DNA of 64,000 nucleotides from Apoda limacodes (lineage: Eukaryota; Arthropoda; Insecta; Lepidoptera; Limacodidae). Each line of letters starts with the position of its first letter. The stretch's first letter is position 1. The notes below the pieces were generated by a model. That model worked only from the letters and a program-made list of their open reading frames with translations, ran no database searches and had not been told where the DNA came from. The stretch spans positions 23,019,521-23,083,520 of the forward strand of contig OX291544.1 of assembly GCA_946406115.1 (NCBI GenBank). Reading direction: 5' to 3'. The position numbers and the translations under genes are program-made. Shown here piece after piece: positions 9,001 to 18,201 of this stretch.

Positions 9001-11353
9001 CGAAATATACGCGTCGAGATGAGTACCTTCTTTTGTTTTCGTCGATTGAAAATTAAACTTACACAATACATACGTATATCAGGTAGGTATATACGTATGT
9101 ATTGTGTATACCTACAACGTACCTAGGTGCCGGTGCTAGGCAAGTTATGGCGGTACGAAGGTGAGGAGTAGTGTAATCCAGAGCCCAATATTGCTCATAC
9201 CAAGAATACAGTGCAGCTGAAAACATATAGGTACATGTTTAGGGTTCAATCCAAAGGATCCAAATAAATATCAACTGCCAAAAAACGGCCGAGTGCGCGT
9301 CTTACAGGTAGTTTTGTTTGGTTCTCGTAAAATAAGGATTACTACACATATTTTTATACACTATATTTGTATAAAATATCTTTTCTGAAAGTATAAAAGA
9401 GCTTTATTATAAATGTTTTCCAGATTTTTAGAAGTAAAAGGGGCAGAGGACACATTTTTTTTAATTTTGGTAACTATAAACTTGCACAATATGCAAAACG
9501 GCGAGAAATCCAACAACACCTTACTACAAAAACCCGAAAACAGTTAATAGTAAGAAAATTGTAAATTATTTTAAATGGATCTAACTCACCATATTTTAAA
9601 CTAAGGGATAAAACATTTATTTTCACGCAACGTTTTTTACTATAAGCACAGATTAATAATACTATACTAGCTTTTCTTTTCTTTTAGTAAATATTAGGCT
9701 GTGAAGTCTAGAAATTTAAAATAATTTTTATTTTTAAAAATCTAAACAAAAATATTTTGTACCACAATCGGTTCTTAAGTTTTTGCGATATAAAGGTAGA
9801 TCTTAATTCTTATTTTACGAAAACCTAACTAATTGCGTGTAGGACGTGTACTTGGTCGGTGTTTCTTTTATTTAATACGTACACAATCCAATATCAGCTC
9901 GATCTTCAACCACGTCACCCATAATGCCCACACCTGTTAAGTTTTCATAAATTTCGCCCCATTCGTGTTTGTCACCTCTAACTATTTCAATCGAACAATT
10001 GACCCATCTGTTTAAAATAAAACAAATTAAAAAAATTATGATTGTGTAACGTTTTTTTATTACTTTTTTGTTTTTTTTTAGTCTCTTTAGGTAGGGTCAA
10101 TTTCTTTGTATACATAATAATATGCCTTTGTAAGGAGGTTAACCTGTTTCCCTTTCCATGTAATAATGGAAACGCTTGCCATCCCTGACTCATAAACTGA
10201 AAAGGAAGAAAAGAAATCTACCAGAGTGCTGAGGTTGATAATTTAATTTTGTAGTATATAGTACCTACCTATCTATGTCTCTTGAAATCTGTTGAAGGCA
10301 TCAAAAACAATGCCTAAAACATCTTGCATGCTGAATTTATGGGCAAACAGAGACTGCTTCAATGCGTTTAATCTCATAATTTAAGGAGCCAAGTTAAGGA
10401 GACATAAATTCTGTGTGGCACACTACAAATCTTGGCTCATTCACTTTAGTTGTATTATTGACATTAAGCGCATTATGAACAAAACGCCACTTTACTTTTA
10501 AGACAGTATAGAAAAAGTAACGGAAAATCTACACGTCATTTGCTTATCTATCATATACTTACACTGTTCGAAGACCATTATACCCATCAGATAGAAGCAA
10601 AATCACAAGACACGCTACCTATAACTTTTGAAAATATAAATATATCCATTACCTACAAAACTCGGCTACAAGTCTTATTTCAATGCCATCTTGAGTGGAA
10701 GGTGCTATATTTTTATCAAGATCTAAAACAATGAACGGCTTGTAATTAATGCATGCTAATTTCAAGGTTTTGCCACGTAAATTTGAGAGATCGTGAGGAA
10801 ACAAATTCAGATTTGTAGTGAATTCTGCTGTGCAAGAGTTCCAGCTATCTAAATAAACCAATTCATTAATATCTATGCCATCTCCCTCGAAATTGTGTGT
10901 AATTAGATCATAATAAACGCATTCTAGATCTTTTTGCGCTGATGGTGTAACTATAAGCACATTGGCCACAAATCTTAGCTCTTTTATTTTCAAAACGTTT
11001 AAATACTTGAATCTCTCATCAGGGGTGTCATCTAAATGTGGTATGAATATAATCTTTCGATCACTTCTCCTTGTATTTCCTATGTGATTTACTCTTTCAA
11101 AAGCTGTCATAAATATATGAGGTTCATTTAGTTGAACAATGTAATCTGAGCATCCTTTTTCAGAAGCTTCCAGTAGTTTCGACACCAAATCTTCGGTTCC
11201 GTTTGAATTTATATACATAAAAGGTACAGTAAAGTTTATATCCAATCCAGTTTCAGAAACTATAGTAAGGCAAGAGGTGGTTGATAAATATCTCTTAAAT
11301 AAAATATGCAATAAAATTTGCAGAGGCGAAACACAAGTCGGTGTAGTTAACAT
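1..11353 (-). CDS. IR-A: ionotropic receptor gene, copy A (3' end outside window)
   Basis: Insect IRs are variant ionotropic glutamate receptors: ligand-gated cation channels in sensory-neuron membranes used for taste or smell. Seven exons are visible, in transcript order 11353-10653, 10007-9883, 9216-9123, 7150-6994, 6073-5849, 219-111 and 20-1. All junctions are GT-AG and phases match (2,1,2,0,0,1). Family marks are 'WGEIYENLTGVGIMGD' and 'RADIGL' (ligand-binding S1), 'TPHLRTAITC' with the Arg that binds glutamate in relatives, 'PFGVYTW' (TM1), 'FGMMVTQ' (pore), 'DNAYSSGLAS' (TM2), and 'TVPTYEKSIDT' plus 'WGATHDAWIFSI' (S2). The terminal exon lies left of the window. A Jockey LINE sits in intron 5. 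The start is taken at the ATG shared with IR-B; the frame stays open 5' of it but has no earlier ATG. The subfamily cannot be assigned by eye. Confidence 0.85.
111..219 (-). CDS. IR-A exon 6, S2
   Basis: This 109-nt exon encodes 'PLIKELVKQFKTYEAKVLK' ... 'MAFSIEILPA' and ends at a GTGAGA donor. The next intron is 90 nt, the same length as in B and C, and contains in-frame stops. Confidence 0.8.
220..707. other. IR-A intron 5 sequence with a high-copy repeat
   Basis: Sequence to about 330 matches the intron start of IR-B. From about 378 comes a motif (ACCGACTTCC, an A-run, GGAGGAGG) that I recognise as common in lepidopteran repeats. A perfect 17-bp hairpin lies at 617-660. No gene is supported. 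Confidence 0.5.
617..660. repeat. Perfect 17-bp hairpin
   Basis: Positions 617-633 and 644-660 are exact reverse complements (GTGAATGAGGTTTACCA) separated by 10 nt. Confidence 0.9.
708..1549. repeat. Tandem duplication, period 421 bp
   Basis: Units 708-1128 and 1129-1549 are nearly identical. Each starts with four or more TCAAA units, as in the 3' tail of minus-strand LINEs, and each contains the left end of an hAT-like element and a LINE-tail-like stretch (ACAAGCTTG ... GCGGTCAC). Confidence 0.85.
1245..2035. mobile_element. hAT-like non-autonomous element
   Basis: The left end CAGTGGCGTAACTAG and the right end, read on the minus strand as CAGTGCCGTAAATAG, form imperfect terminal inverted repeats. 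Flanks TTTAGGGC (1237-1244) and TTTAGGGA (2036-2043) match at 7 of 8 bases, as expected for the 8-bp hAT target duplication. No transposase frame lies inside. Confidence 0.65.
2230..2424 (+). pseudogene. hAT transposase C-terminal (dimerisation) remnant
   Basis: The 64-codon frame contains 'LLATLPLSTATAERSFSTLK' and 'RLKTYLRTR', the hATC dimerisation motif of hAT transposases. Everything upstream of this domain is missing or broken, and a stop follows 'LLSIHNI'. It could be the tail of an autonomous relative of the hAT-like element to its left; no TIR joining them is seen. Confidence 0.75.
2425..2812. other. Non-coding, degenerate transposon tail
   Basis: AT-rich sequence with a GCTCGCTGCGCTCAC motif and an AATAAA-like stretch at about 2,743. 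No gene is seen. It ends where the minus-strand Jockey begins. Confidence 0.4.
2813..5760 (-). mobile_element. Jockey-like LINE in intron 5 of IR-A
   Basis: This 5'- and 3'-truncated non-LTR retrotransposon contains most of ORF2 but no gag. The low-coordinate end stops inside the ORF2 C-terminal region, without the 3' UTR or poly-A that the nested copy at 12,645-13,121 retains. The 5' side ends in a short CGTCTCG-rich stretch next to IR-A intron sequence. IR-B and IR-C lack it at this position. Confidence 0.85.
2819..5747 (-). pseudogene. Jockey ORF2 (endonuclease-reverse transcriptase), two lesions
   Basis: Order: APE endonuclease ('YFNANGLRNQREELSQFL', 'QETFLKP', 'AGDLNCKHRRWN', 'SDHRPVVLRLG'), then reverse transcriptase ('YRPISLLKALGKLYERLL', 'EQFGFRAKHSC', 'DVAKAFDKVWH', 'GVPQGSVLAPILY', catalytic 'FADDTAIY'), then a C-terminal region with 'KYLGVTMDSRLNF'. 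The frame breaks near 3,920, where about 8 nt are missing compared with the copies at 16,400 and 47,540. An AGA to TGA change near 3,600 creates a stop inside 'RKW-x-IEVNPDK'. Frames on the plus strand here are shadows. It would copy the element RNA by target-primed reverse transcription if intact; it is not intact. Confidence 0.9.
5849..6073 (-). CDS. IR-A exon 5, TM2 and S2
   Basis: This 225-nt phase-0 exon starts after GTATACAG with 'SQDNIGYTWRVRS' and ends 'IMLSSD' before GTAAGT. It carries TM2 ('ITIWMLITGVVIDNAYSSGL'), 'TVPTYEKSIDT' and 'WGATHDAWIFSI'. It differs from IR-B at about 11 of 75 residues, much more than exon 1 does. Confidence 0.87.
6145..6761. repeat. GA-rich spacer of IR-A intron 4, with both TA sites empty
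   Basis: This segment is homologous to the spacers 33,231-33,963 (B) and 57,676-59,119 (C). Its edges read GACGTACAGTCAC and GAGGTACAGGAAC without interruption, so neither of the inverted transposons in B and C is present. It contains a (GA)n run at about 6,462-6,481 and minisatellite-like repeats. Confidence 0.85.
6994..7150 (-). CDS. IR-A exon 4, TM1 and pore
   Basis: This 157-nt exon (CATCAG acceptor, GTTAGT donor) encodes 'ILASWNLPLLPFGVYTWM', a hydrophobic TM1, and the pore-region motif 'TTFGMMVTQ'. The open frame on the opposite strand here is its shadow. Confidence 0.85.
7238..8278. mobile_element. 1.04-kb terminal-inverted-repeat element in IR-A intron 3
   Basis: The ends GGCCGACTTGCGG and (minus strand) GGCCACTTGCGC are inverted repeats. 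The flanks share CTTAG (or TTA). In IR-B and IR-C the site reads GTCTTAGAGG or close to it, with one copy. No coding frame. The 3-bp TTA alternative would fit a PIF/Harbinger-like family; the family is not certain. Confidence 0.65.
8284..9122. other. IR-A intron 3 with hAT-type end fragment
   Basis: Around 8,470-8,590 lies a repeat whose end reads, on the minus strand, CAGGGGTTCGCAAAG, an hAT-like terminus also found near 63,200. Downstream sequence matches IR-B 40,700-41,000. No gene. Confidence 0.45.
9060..9108. repeat. Perfect 20-bp hairpin beside the IR-A exon 3 donor
   Basis: Positions 9060-9079 and 9089-9108 are exact reverse complements with a 9-nt loop. IR-B has no such palindrome at the same place. 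Confidence 0.85.
9123..9216 (-). CDS. IR-A exon 3, S1 with ligand-contact Arg
   Basis: This 94-nt exon encodes 'ALYSWYEQYWALDYTTPH' then 'LRTAITCLAPAPR'. The acceptor is TTTTCAG and the donor GTACGT. The pattern A-L-Y-x-W ... D-x-T-x-P-H-x-R-T ... C-L-x-P-A-P-R is characteristic of insect IRs just before TM1. Confidence 0.85.
9217..9882. other. IR-A intron 2, non-coding
   Basis: AT-rich sequence largely alignable to IR-B intron 2 minus its insertions. No gene seen. Confidence 0.5.
9883..10007 (-). CDS. IR-A exon 2, ligand-binding S1
   Basis: This 125-nt exon follows a TTTAAACAG acceptor and ends before a GTACGT donor. It encodes 'RWVNCSIEIVRGDKHEWG' and then 'EIYENLTGVGIMGDVV', the typical IR S1 pattern ending in 'RADIGL'. 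The split codons match exons 1 and 3. Confidence 0.85.
10008..10652. other. IR-A intron 1, non-coding
   Basis: Aligns with 42,990-43,546 in IR-B. No repeat or gene recognised. Confidence 0.5.
10653..11353 (-). CDS. IR-A exon 1, N-terminal domain and start of S1
   Basis: One 701-nt open exon starts at 'MLTTPTCVSPLQ' and ends 'LVAEFC' plus two bases before a GTAATG donor. Residues about 1-190 form the weakly conserved extracellular N-terminal domain. From about 192, 'LRGKTLKLACINYKPF' is the first strand of S1. It differs from the IR-B exon at only about a dozen of 234 residues. Confidence 0.85.
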
Positions 11354-12472
11354 TGTGGACTTACTGAAAGGTGAATTGTCACAAACGATACTCACAACAA
11401 ATAGTTTTAGGATCCTTGGTAATAATATAAAAACCTTCTCGCACAGACTTTGTTAGAGGCTGAATATTTAACGCATATCGCTTGCTCACATGTTGAAAAC
11501 ATTCCGAGTTGTCTGAATATTTAAGACTCTGCAACGATAAAGAAGTAGGCAGGTCACTTGTTATAAAACGAAGTTATAGCGTCAATACAAATTATGTACA
11601 CTGATGAATGATTTCATTATACAAAAACAATAATATTATTCCATTTTCCAGCGAAGGTAAATACAGACAGATAAATACAGTTAAGCAGAATTTAGTTAAA
11701 GGAAGTATACTATTATCAATACCATATTAATAATACAATAAATATTAGAAACCTTATACAAAGTACTGACAATTGAGCACAGATGGTAATGATGGATAAT
11801 GTGACTGCGGATAATACTGATAGATTCTGTAAAGAATTATAAACTGAGGTGATAGAAAGCATCAAGGCACCGAAACCGGGAAATTTCAATGTATCTGCCT
11901 AATACTTTCATGATTTTCGTTAAATAGTCTTGCTTTATTCTAAAAAACACGTTTCTAAAATTAAGCAAATACTTTCTAAAAGTGTGACTTATAGCGCTTC
12001 ACTTAAAGAAAGTGTTTGAAATATTCTACGGAATCTCTTTTAGCTCAACTATTATTTCTTGTAATGACTAAACGATAATTATTTTCTTTGAAGAAATATA
12101 AATGTTTACACTCCTCGTCAATTTCTAATTCATTACGTATTCTTAAGGACATTAATGAAATGATAGCCATTTGTTTCAGTACCCTTACTATTGTTGACTA
12201 ACATTTAATATCAAAGACATGCCCGAGTAAAAGCGCCTATCGTATTTGGAATCATGAATGAGTTACAGGTAAATTATTGTTTCATGTCAAAAACGTCACT
12301 TAATTTGAGCTAATTGAATACTTAACAATGTATAAAATGTCTCAACATCTACTTTTTAAATGTTTTGACTCTCTGTTAGTAAAATAACCGCAATTAGACG
12401 AATGGATGTTTTATTTTAGTTGCGCGACAAGAAACACCAGTTAGCGCCACCTTAATACTTTAGGCTGCCCAA
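11354..12472. promoter_or_regulatory. 5' flank of IR-A (presumed promoter region)
   Basis: About 1.1 kb directly upstream of the IR-A start, alignable with 44,248-45,249 upstream of IR-B. No other gene lies here, so any core promoter should be inside it. I cannot identify a TATA box or initiator with confidence. Confidence 0.35.
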
Positions 12473-12644
12473 TGAGTCTTGACACTCATTCCCGATTCGA
12501 CTTTCGTGCTCTAATTGTGCTCCGTGGTGTGGTGACTCAGCTGGTGCGCATTCCTGTGCGGTGTTTTGCCTCAGCGCTGACTACCTCGTTTCGTCGTTTG
12601 GTTTATTGCCCGCGATTCTTGGAAAATCGGCCTGAGTGTTGAGC

Positions 12645-13121
12645 TTTTTTTTTTTTTTCTGAGCTGACTATGCAGTTGGCTGTTGCAGCCATTACTGCTT
12701 CACCGGACTTTTGGGGCGAGACTCTGAAGGAGCCTCAGCCCATATAGCGCCCAACGCTCAAGGGCTTCCCGCGGGGGAAGCCTCGGCTTGGGTTGTCGCT
12801 CTCGGGGGCGTCCCTTCGACCGGCGTGAGTCTCGAACCCGAAGGTGAGTCACCGCCAGGAGGGGAGTTCCCCGTTACGCGGGTGCGGTTGCAATTGAGTG
12901 GGGGCGAGAAGCGCCCCGGCACTCTTTGATACCTAGTGTATACTTGTGGGCGCCGACGAACCCGGGGACGTCGGCGTCGTGTTTGGAGGGAGGCCCTATT
13001 CGGGGAGGTCGTAGAGACTAATCTCGCTATCTGGACAGCGAGATCGTCATCTGGGGACGTTAATACGTGCCGAGGCCGCCTAACAATTGTTTTACGACCG
13101 TGACCGGGTCGATCGGGGGGC
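12645..13121 (-). mobile_element. Nested, 5'-truncated antisense Jockey insertion
   Basis: A 14-T run at 12,645-12,658 is the poly-A of a minus-strand insertion. It is followed by 3' UTR and the ORF2 C-terminal sequence also seen at 2,813-3,070. The insertion is flanked on both sides by GTGTTGAGC (12,636-12,644 and 13,122-13,130), a 9-bp target-site duplication. Confidence 0.88.
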
Positions 13122-13689
13122 GTGTTGAGCGCTGCTCGGTTGTGTGTATTGGCTGGGAAATCGCTTCTCGGCCCGCTGTGAGTGTACTTTCGCGCTTTTC
13201 AACGCGCCCATAACGCGAAGTTTATCGAAGCGATACTGTGTGTTTTGTGTGTGAGTGTGTGTTCTCGTAGTCGCGGAACTACTTGCATAGTGGTGTCCCT
13301 TTGCTTGGCTGGGTTTGACTGACGCTGGTTCACCCGGCCTGAGCCCGGCTTTGGGTGGATCGCTAGTGTAGTATTTCCGCCTCAGCGGTTCGCCACTCCG
13401 CGCATTCTCGCGTTTTAAGTATCGATTCCGTTCTAGTAAGTAAGAAATCCGTATAGCTCTTTTCAGAGTTGCGGTTTACCGAAACGCTTCTTATTCGAAA
13501 ACGTCTCTTTGCTCGGGGGGAAACCTAACGGTGACAACGTAACCCCGACCGTAGGAGTAGGATTTAGGTACACACCAAGCAATCCGTAGCACTGCGGGGC
13601 GCTTGGCCACACTTAGGCATTCTTGCTCCTCGCCAGCAATAGTGGGGAGTCACTAGGTACACATAATCTAAACCTCGGTCACTCCCGCG

Positions 13690-14625
13690 ATGGCCGACAT
13701 ACTCAACGGCTTTGCCCCGGACCAGTTAGAGACAACCGCGAAAGCTCTTGTTCGCGATCGCCTAGAGCTGGCCCATGCCTGCATCAAGGCTGAGGGGGCC
13801 GCTCTCACCGCGGCCGACACAAACCCGCGCCGGTCCGACTCATCGTGTTCGCCTCCGCGTTCCCCCTCTCGCTCGCCGCGCTCTCCGGGCCCCTGTGCCA
13901 ACTAGTCCCCCCACTCCGGTAGCTGATGTGACCCTTTCTCGGTCACTCGGTCGGTAGCCGTAATGTCCGCTGAGTCGGCGTTGTCCTCTAATGAGGACGA
14001 CGAAGGCTTCAAAGTGGTTGGCCTGGGGACCAAAAAGGGCAAGAAGCGTAAGAAGACCGCCAAGTTCAAAAAGGCTTCGGCGGCATCCGCTCAGGAGTCT
14101 TCTCCCTCTCCCTCCGATTCTGAGGCTACACGCCTCAAAGCGCCTACCGCGGGTGCCCAAAAGCTCCCAAACAGAACCCGTGTAAACCCAAAAAGGGTAA
14201 ATTGCGCCCGTCTGCCCCCCGCCAACAGGCCCCGCTTGTGCCTTCTCCCCTCCCTGTTGTCAACGCCTGGAGCCGCCCTCCAGCGCCAGTCGACGCGGCC
14301 AATGACTTCTGTCTGCACTCCCTGGGCCCGTCTCAGTTACGGGTATTGCCTAACCCGCCCCCCACATGTCCCGGGACATCCCGCGTCCAGCGCCTATGCG
14401 AAGTGCTCCCGCACCTCTCTCGCGCTGCCCCGCAACGCCGCTCAGACGGCCTAGCAGCAGCATCTCAGAGTTCTCGCTGAGATTTCTTGGGCCTTCGACC
14501 CAGCCTACTTTGAGGTCGTGTACGCCGAATACGTACAGATCCCCGATCTCAATCAAAAGCTCAGCTTCATGGCTAAGCATAGCGAGTTCTTCGCCGCCCT
14601 CCGCAGGGTGGCCCCCAAACCTTAA
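13690..14625 (+). pseudogene. Jockey gag (ORF1) relic, copy A
   Basis: It starts 'MADILNGFAPDQLETTAKAL' and continues, after a frameshift near 13,900, with a serine- and lysine-rich part ('GTKKGKKRKKTAKFKKASA'). It then jumps to the end of the protein: the RNA-binding middle and the zinc knuckles present in copy B are deleted between about 14,145 and 14,150. It ends at TAA 14,623-14,625. Gag of this family coats the element RNA; this copy cannot. Confidence 0.75.
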
Positions 14626-14669
14626 AAACCAAAATTTATTGCACAACCGCGCGCGAAAAACCCCGGTCC

Positions 14670-16879
14670 GTCTCGTTAGGCTATTTTAACGCCAACGGTC
14701 TTCGAAACCAAAGAGAGGCATTATCGCAATTCCTCTCGTCCCAAAAACCGGACGTCTACCTCATCCAGGAAACGTTCCTAAAGCCCGCTATCCGCACCCC
14801 TTCGATTGCGAACTATCGCACCATCCGTAATGATAGAACTGCCTCCAATCTCGGAGGTTCTCTCATCTATTACAGGCGCTCCCTGCATTGCTCCCCTATC
14901 GATCCTCCGCCACTAACGAATATAGAAGCATCCGTCTGCCGCTTAGCGATGACCGGCCATCAGCCGATCATCATTGCATCGGTATATCTCTCTCTCTTAA
15001 AAGACTTGCTGGAGAGCGACCTTCAGTCACTCTTAAATTTAGGCGACGCCGTTATTCTTGCCGGCGACCTAAATTGCAAGCACCGTCGCTGGAACTCTCC
15101 AGTAACTTCACGGAGAGCCAGACTCCTTGACGATTTAGTTGATAAACTAAACTTTGAAATCATCGCTCCCATGACGCCCACTTACTTCCCCACAATACTC
15201 GGAACAACCCTGAAGTTCTCGACATAGCACTTCTAAAGAATGTAAGGCTAAGCTTTCGCTCTATAGAGGTGCTTAACGAACTTGACTCGGACCACCGCCC
15301 TGTCCTCCTCCGATTAGGTTCCTCTTCGGACTCTCCTCCCGACACTAGAACCGTGACGGACTGGGATAAATTCGGGCCATTGCTCGAAAATCCCAGCTCG
15401 CCACATCTAGATCGCGTTCCCGATATAATCTCTTCCGCGACCGACTTAAACGTAGCTATCGACTCACTCACTAGCCACCTGACCGCCAACGTTGGCGAGT
15501 ACTCAAGACAAGTGCCGGTTGGTGATTATCACCACCTAATCCTGCACATCAGGTCGCTAATGACTAAGCGTAAAGCTGCCCGCCGCAGACGCGATCGCGC
15601 TCGCTATCGAAAATAAAGCTCGCTTCAACGTCTTACACCGTCGGGTAAGAACCGCTGTAGCTGAGCTTTGCACCCAACGTTTCGGTGATCTGATAGAGAA
15701 CATTTCTCCTTCTCACCAAGCTTATTGGCACTTAGCCAGAGCTTTAAAATCAGACACCGCCAACTCTCTCCCTCCGTTAACTCGTCCCAACAACGTTCCC
15801 GCGTTCGATGACGACGAAAACAGCGGATTGCCTAGCGTCTAGCCTCCAATCCCAATGTGCCTAAAGTACACAGCCGTTTGATCCCGACCACGTGCGTGTG
15901 GTAGACGGCGAAGTGGAGCGCAGAACTTCTCTGCCCCCACAGGACACCATGCCCCATAAAGCCCCTGGTGCGGATGGTATCTCTAACTATATCCTAAAGC
16001 GCCACACTCTTCCCCTTCTCTACCTCCTAGTAGCGATCTTTAACAGTGCTATCGAACATTGCACCTTTCCTCAATAGAAAGATGCAATTGTTATAGGCAT
16101 CCATAAGCCAAACAAAGCTCGTACCGAGCCGTCTTCCTATAGCCCTATAAGTTTACTAAAGGCCTTTGGTAAACTCTACGAACACCTCCTCCTCGCTCGC
16201 CTACGGAACGCTATAGCGTCCAGAGGCATTTTAATAGACGAGCAGTTCGGCTTCCGTGCCAAACACTCATGCGACCATCAAGTCCTCCGCATCACGGAAC
16301 ATATTCTCACTGGCTTCCAACCAGTATTAGGTAAGCCCCGCCACACGGGCGCTGTCTTCTTCGATGTAGCGAAAGCTTTCGACAAAGTCTGACACAACGG
16401 ATTAATTTTTAAACTGTACAACTTTCAGTTGCCAGATCGTCTCATCATACGAGACTATTTGTCGAATCGTAGCTTTCGCTACAAAGTTGAAGGCACTCTC
16501 TCTTCCCCCCGTCCCATAGAAGCAGGAGTCCCGCAAGGGTCCGTGCTCGCCCCCATCTTGTACCTTCTGTACACCAACGACATCCCTAAAACGATAGGTA
16601 CCCAACTAGCCCTCTTTGTGGACGATACCGCTATCTATACCACCGAGGCAAGTGAGTCGAATCACTAAGAGACTCCAACCCGCTATCACCGCCCTAGGCG
16701 AATGGTTTCGGAAATGGAGAATCGAGGTGAATCCCGACAAAAGCTCTGCCGTTGTCTTCAGTGCAATGAGGGTGGTCGTGCATGGTGACTACCAGTATAT
16801 CCCCAAAACATTCGCCGACAAAGGAGCTTTTCAATACTGCAAAATGTCTTTTGAATATTCGAGATATCAAATTCGGTAA
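14670..16879 (+). pseudogene. Jockey ORF2 relic, copy A, with foreign C-terminus
   Basis: The endonuclease part ('SVYLSLLKDLLESDLQSLLN', 'AGDLNCKHRRWN', 'SDHRPVLLRLG') and reverse transcriptase ('EQFGFRAKHSC', 'GVPQGSVLAPILY', 'FVDDTAIY', with V for the usual A) are split by frameshifts near 15,200, 15,600, 16,080 and 16,660. About 40 nt upstream of 'KAPGADGIS' are deleted. After 'NPDKSSAVVF' the frame runs into unrelated sequence ('MRVVVHGDYQYIPKTF') and stops at 16,877-16,879. Confidence 0.85.
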
Positions 16880-18062
16880 AAGGAGTTCCCTGTAAAATAT
16901 TACACGGAACGACCAGATAATTCAAACAACAATAAAAAATATTTACTTTTTATTTAATAATTAATTATACTTATGTATTTGTCATTTATATATTTCTATA
17001 ACTTAATTACCAACAGTATTTACGACATTGACACTGTGCCCCACTTCATATTCAAAATTATTTTTTTATTCTTGTATCAACTGTCACATAAATAAAGGAG
17101 TACCAATATAGTAACTCATGGTCCCTATGCAATCTGAATAACAATAGGCAATTAAAATATTACCTAAATCTTGATTTTTCTTTAAACCAAACTATTTACA
17201 TTGTAAATCTTGTTTACAATGTAAATAGTTTGGTTTAAAGAAAAATCAAACCAAATAAACCAAATACTTCAAATTCAATTCAATACCAAATATATAATCA
17301 TATGTTTCGTTGTGATTTTACTGGGACTTATTGGACGCACGCAATAAAACAGTAGTGCAATTAGTTTGTAAAGCTATTTGTAGTAAATTCACTTGAAGTT
17401 TCGAAAGTATTTTATAGTAACCCATTTAAATAAAAAGATTTTGAATTGAATTTGAATAATTATTGAATAAAGGGGAACTATTTATATACTAATCTCATTT
17501 TTACCCGACGTACGCTAGCTTAGTATCTTCAGCTAACCGAAGACGAACAAGCTTTTAAACAACTAAACAAAAATACAGAATCCCGCCTCAGATGGTTACC
17601 GAAGACCATGCTGTACAAACTGCCCTACCTAAACAAAAAATTAAATAAACACGCCATACTTAAGCGCCCTCCGTCGATCTAGTGGTCAAATGTACCAAAA
17701 GACCTAAATAAAGCCCAAGAGCGCGTAAAGAGTTCTTTATTTAGGAACTCAAAAACCTAAATTTGACTTGAGAAAATTTGGGCTCGCGCGTAGAGGTCCT
17801 TAAGACTTGTTATTAAGATTTACAAAAGTTCATTAGGTAGGGCAGAGCAGCGAGTATATATTTTGTTCAAAGCAGCTTGGTCACATCATTGGGAACTGTG
17901 CCTTTTATATACTTAGTTTATGTATTTGTTTGTGTAACTCTATCAGAAAACTATCATTTAGATGTTGTTTTTTCTTTGAATTTCTTACATTACTACCATA
18001 AAAACTTTGTAACAAAAAAAAACCAACCGGCTTTGAAAAGATGCAATAAAAAGGTAAAAATA
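16880..18062. other. Inter-gene spacer, duplicated at 48,037-49,190
   Basis: Non-coding and nearly identical to the B-C spacer. It holds a long perfect hairpin at 17,171-17,249 and, near 17,420-17,460, a LINE-tail-like AAAGATTTTGAATTGAATTT motif. No gene. Confidence 0.6.
17171..17249. repeat. Perfect 37-bp hairpin with 5-nt loop
   Basis: 17,171-17,207 and 17,213-17,249 are exact reverse complements around TCTTG. The paralogous stretch near 48,330-48,375 has the left arm with two changes and no right arm. Confidence 0.93.
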
Positions 18063-18201
18063 ATTACTTATTTTCAAAAATCTGATCTAAATTACAGTTT
18101 GAAATTGGGGTCTATGTAGCTAAAGTTTATAACACACTTTACTTTTAGGACACTAATTTCAAACTGTAATTCAGATTAGATTTTTGGAAACAAGTAATTA
18201 G
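18060..18201. repeat. Foldback sequence with ~43-bp inverted arms
   Basis: 18,060-18,105 and about 18,158-18,201 are near-perfect inverted repeats (ATTACAGTTTGAAA is at the inner end). This is likely a small foldback MITE. It lies at the left edge of a 4.2-kb block absent from the paralogous spacer. Confidence 0.7.

Larger units (their letters stand above)
12473..16760 (+). mobile_element. Jockey-like LINE, copy A
   Basis: It begins in an apparent 5' UTR (CATTCCCGATTCGACTTTCG at about 12,489) right after host sequence shared with IR-B (TTAGGCTGCCCA). It has a gag relic, then an ORF2 relic. It stops abruptly after 'VNPDKSSAVVF', with no 3' UTR or poly-A. It shares its 3' breakpoint and several ORF2 deletions with copy B at 45,250-47,916, so both descend from one insertion that was duplicated with the array. 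Confidence 0.85.

Noticed and set aside
13775..14689. Overlapping Pro/Arg/Ser-rich frames in the Jockey gag region on both strands
   Set aside because: High local GC keeps several frames open; only the frame matching Jockey gag is supported.
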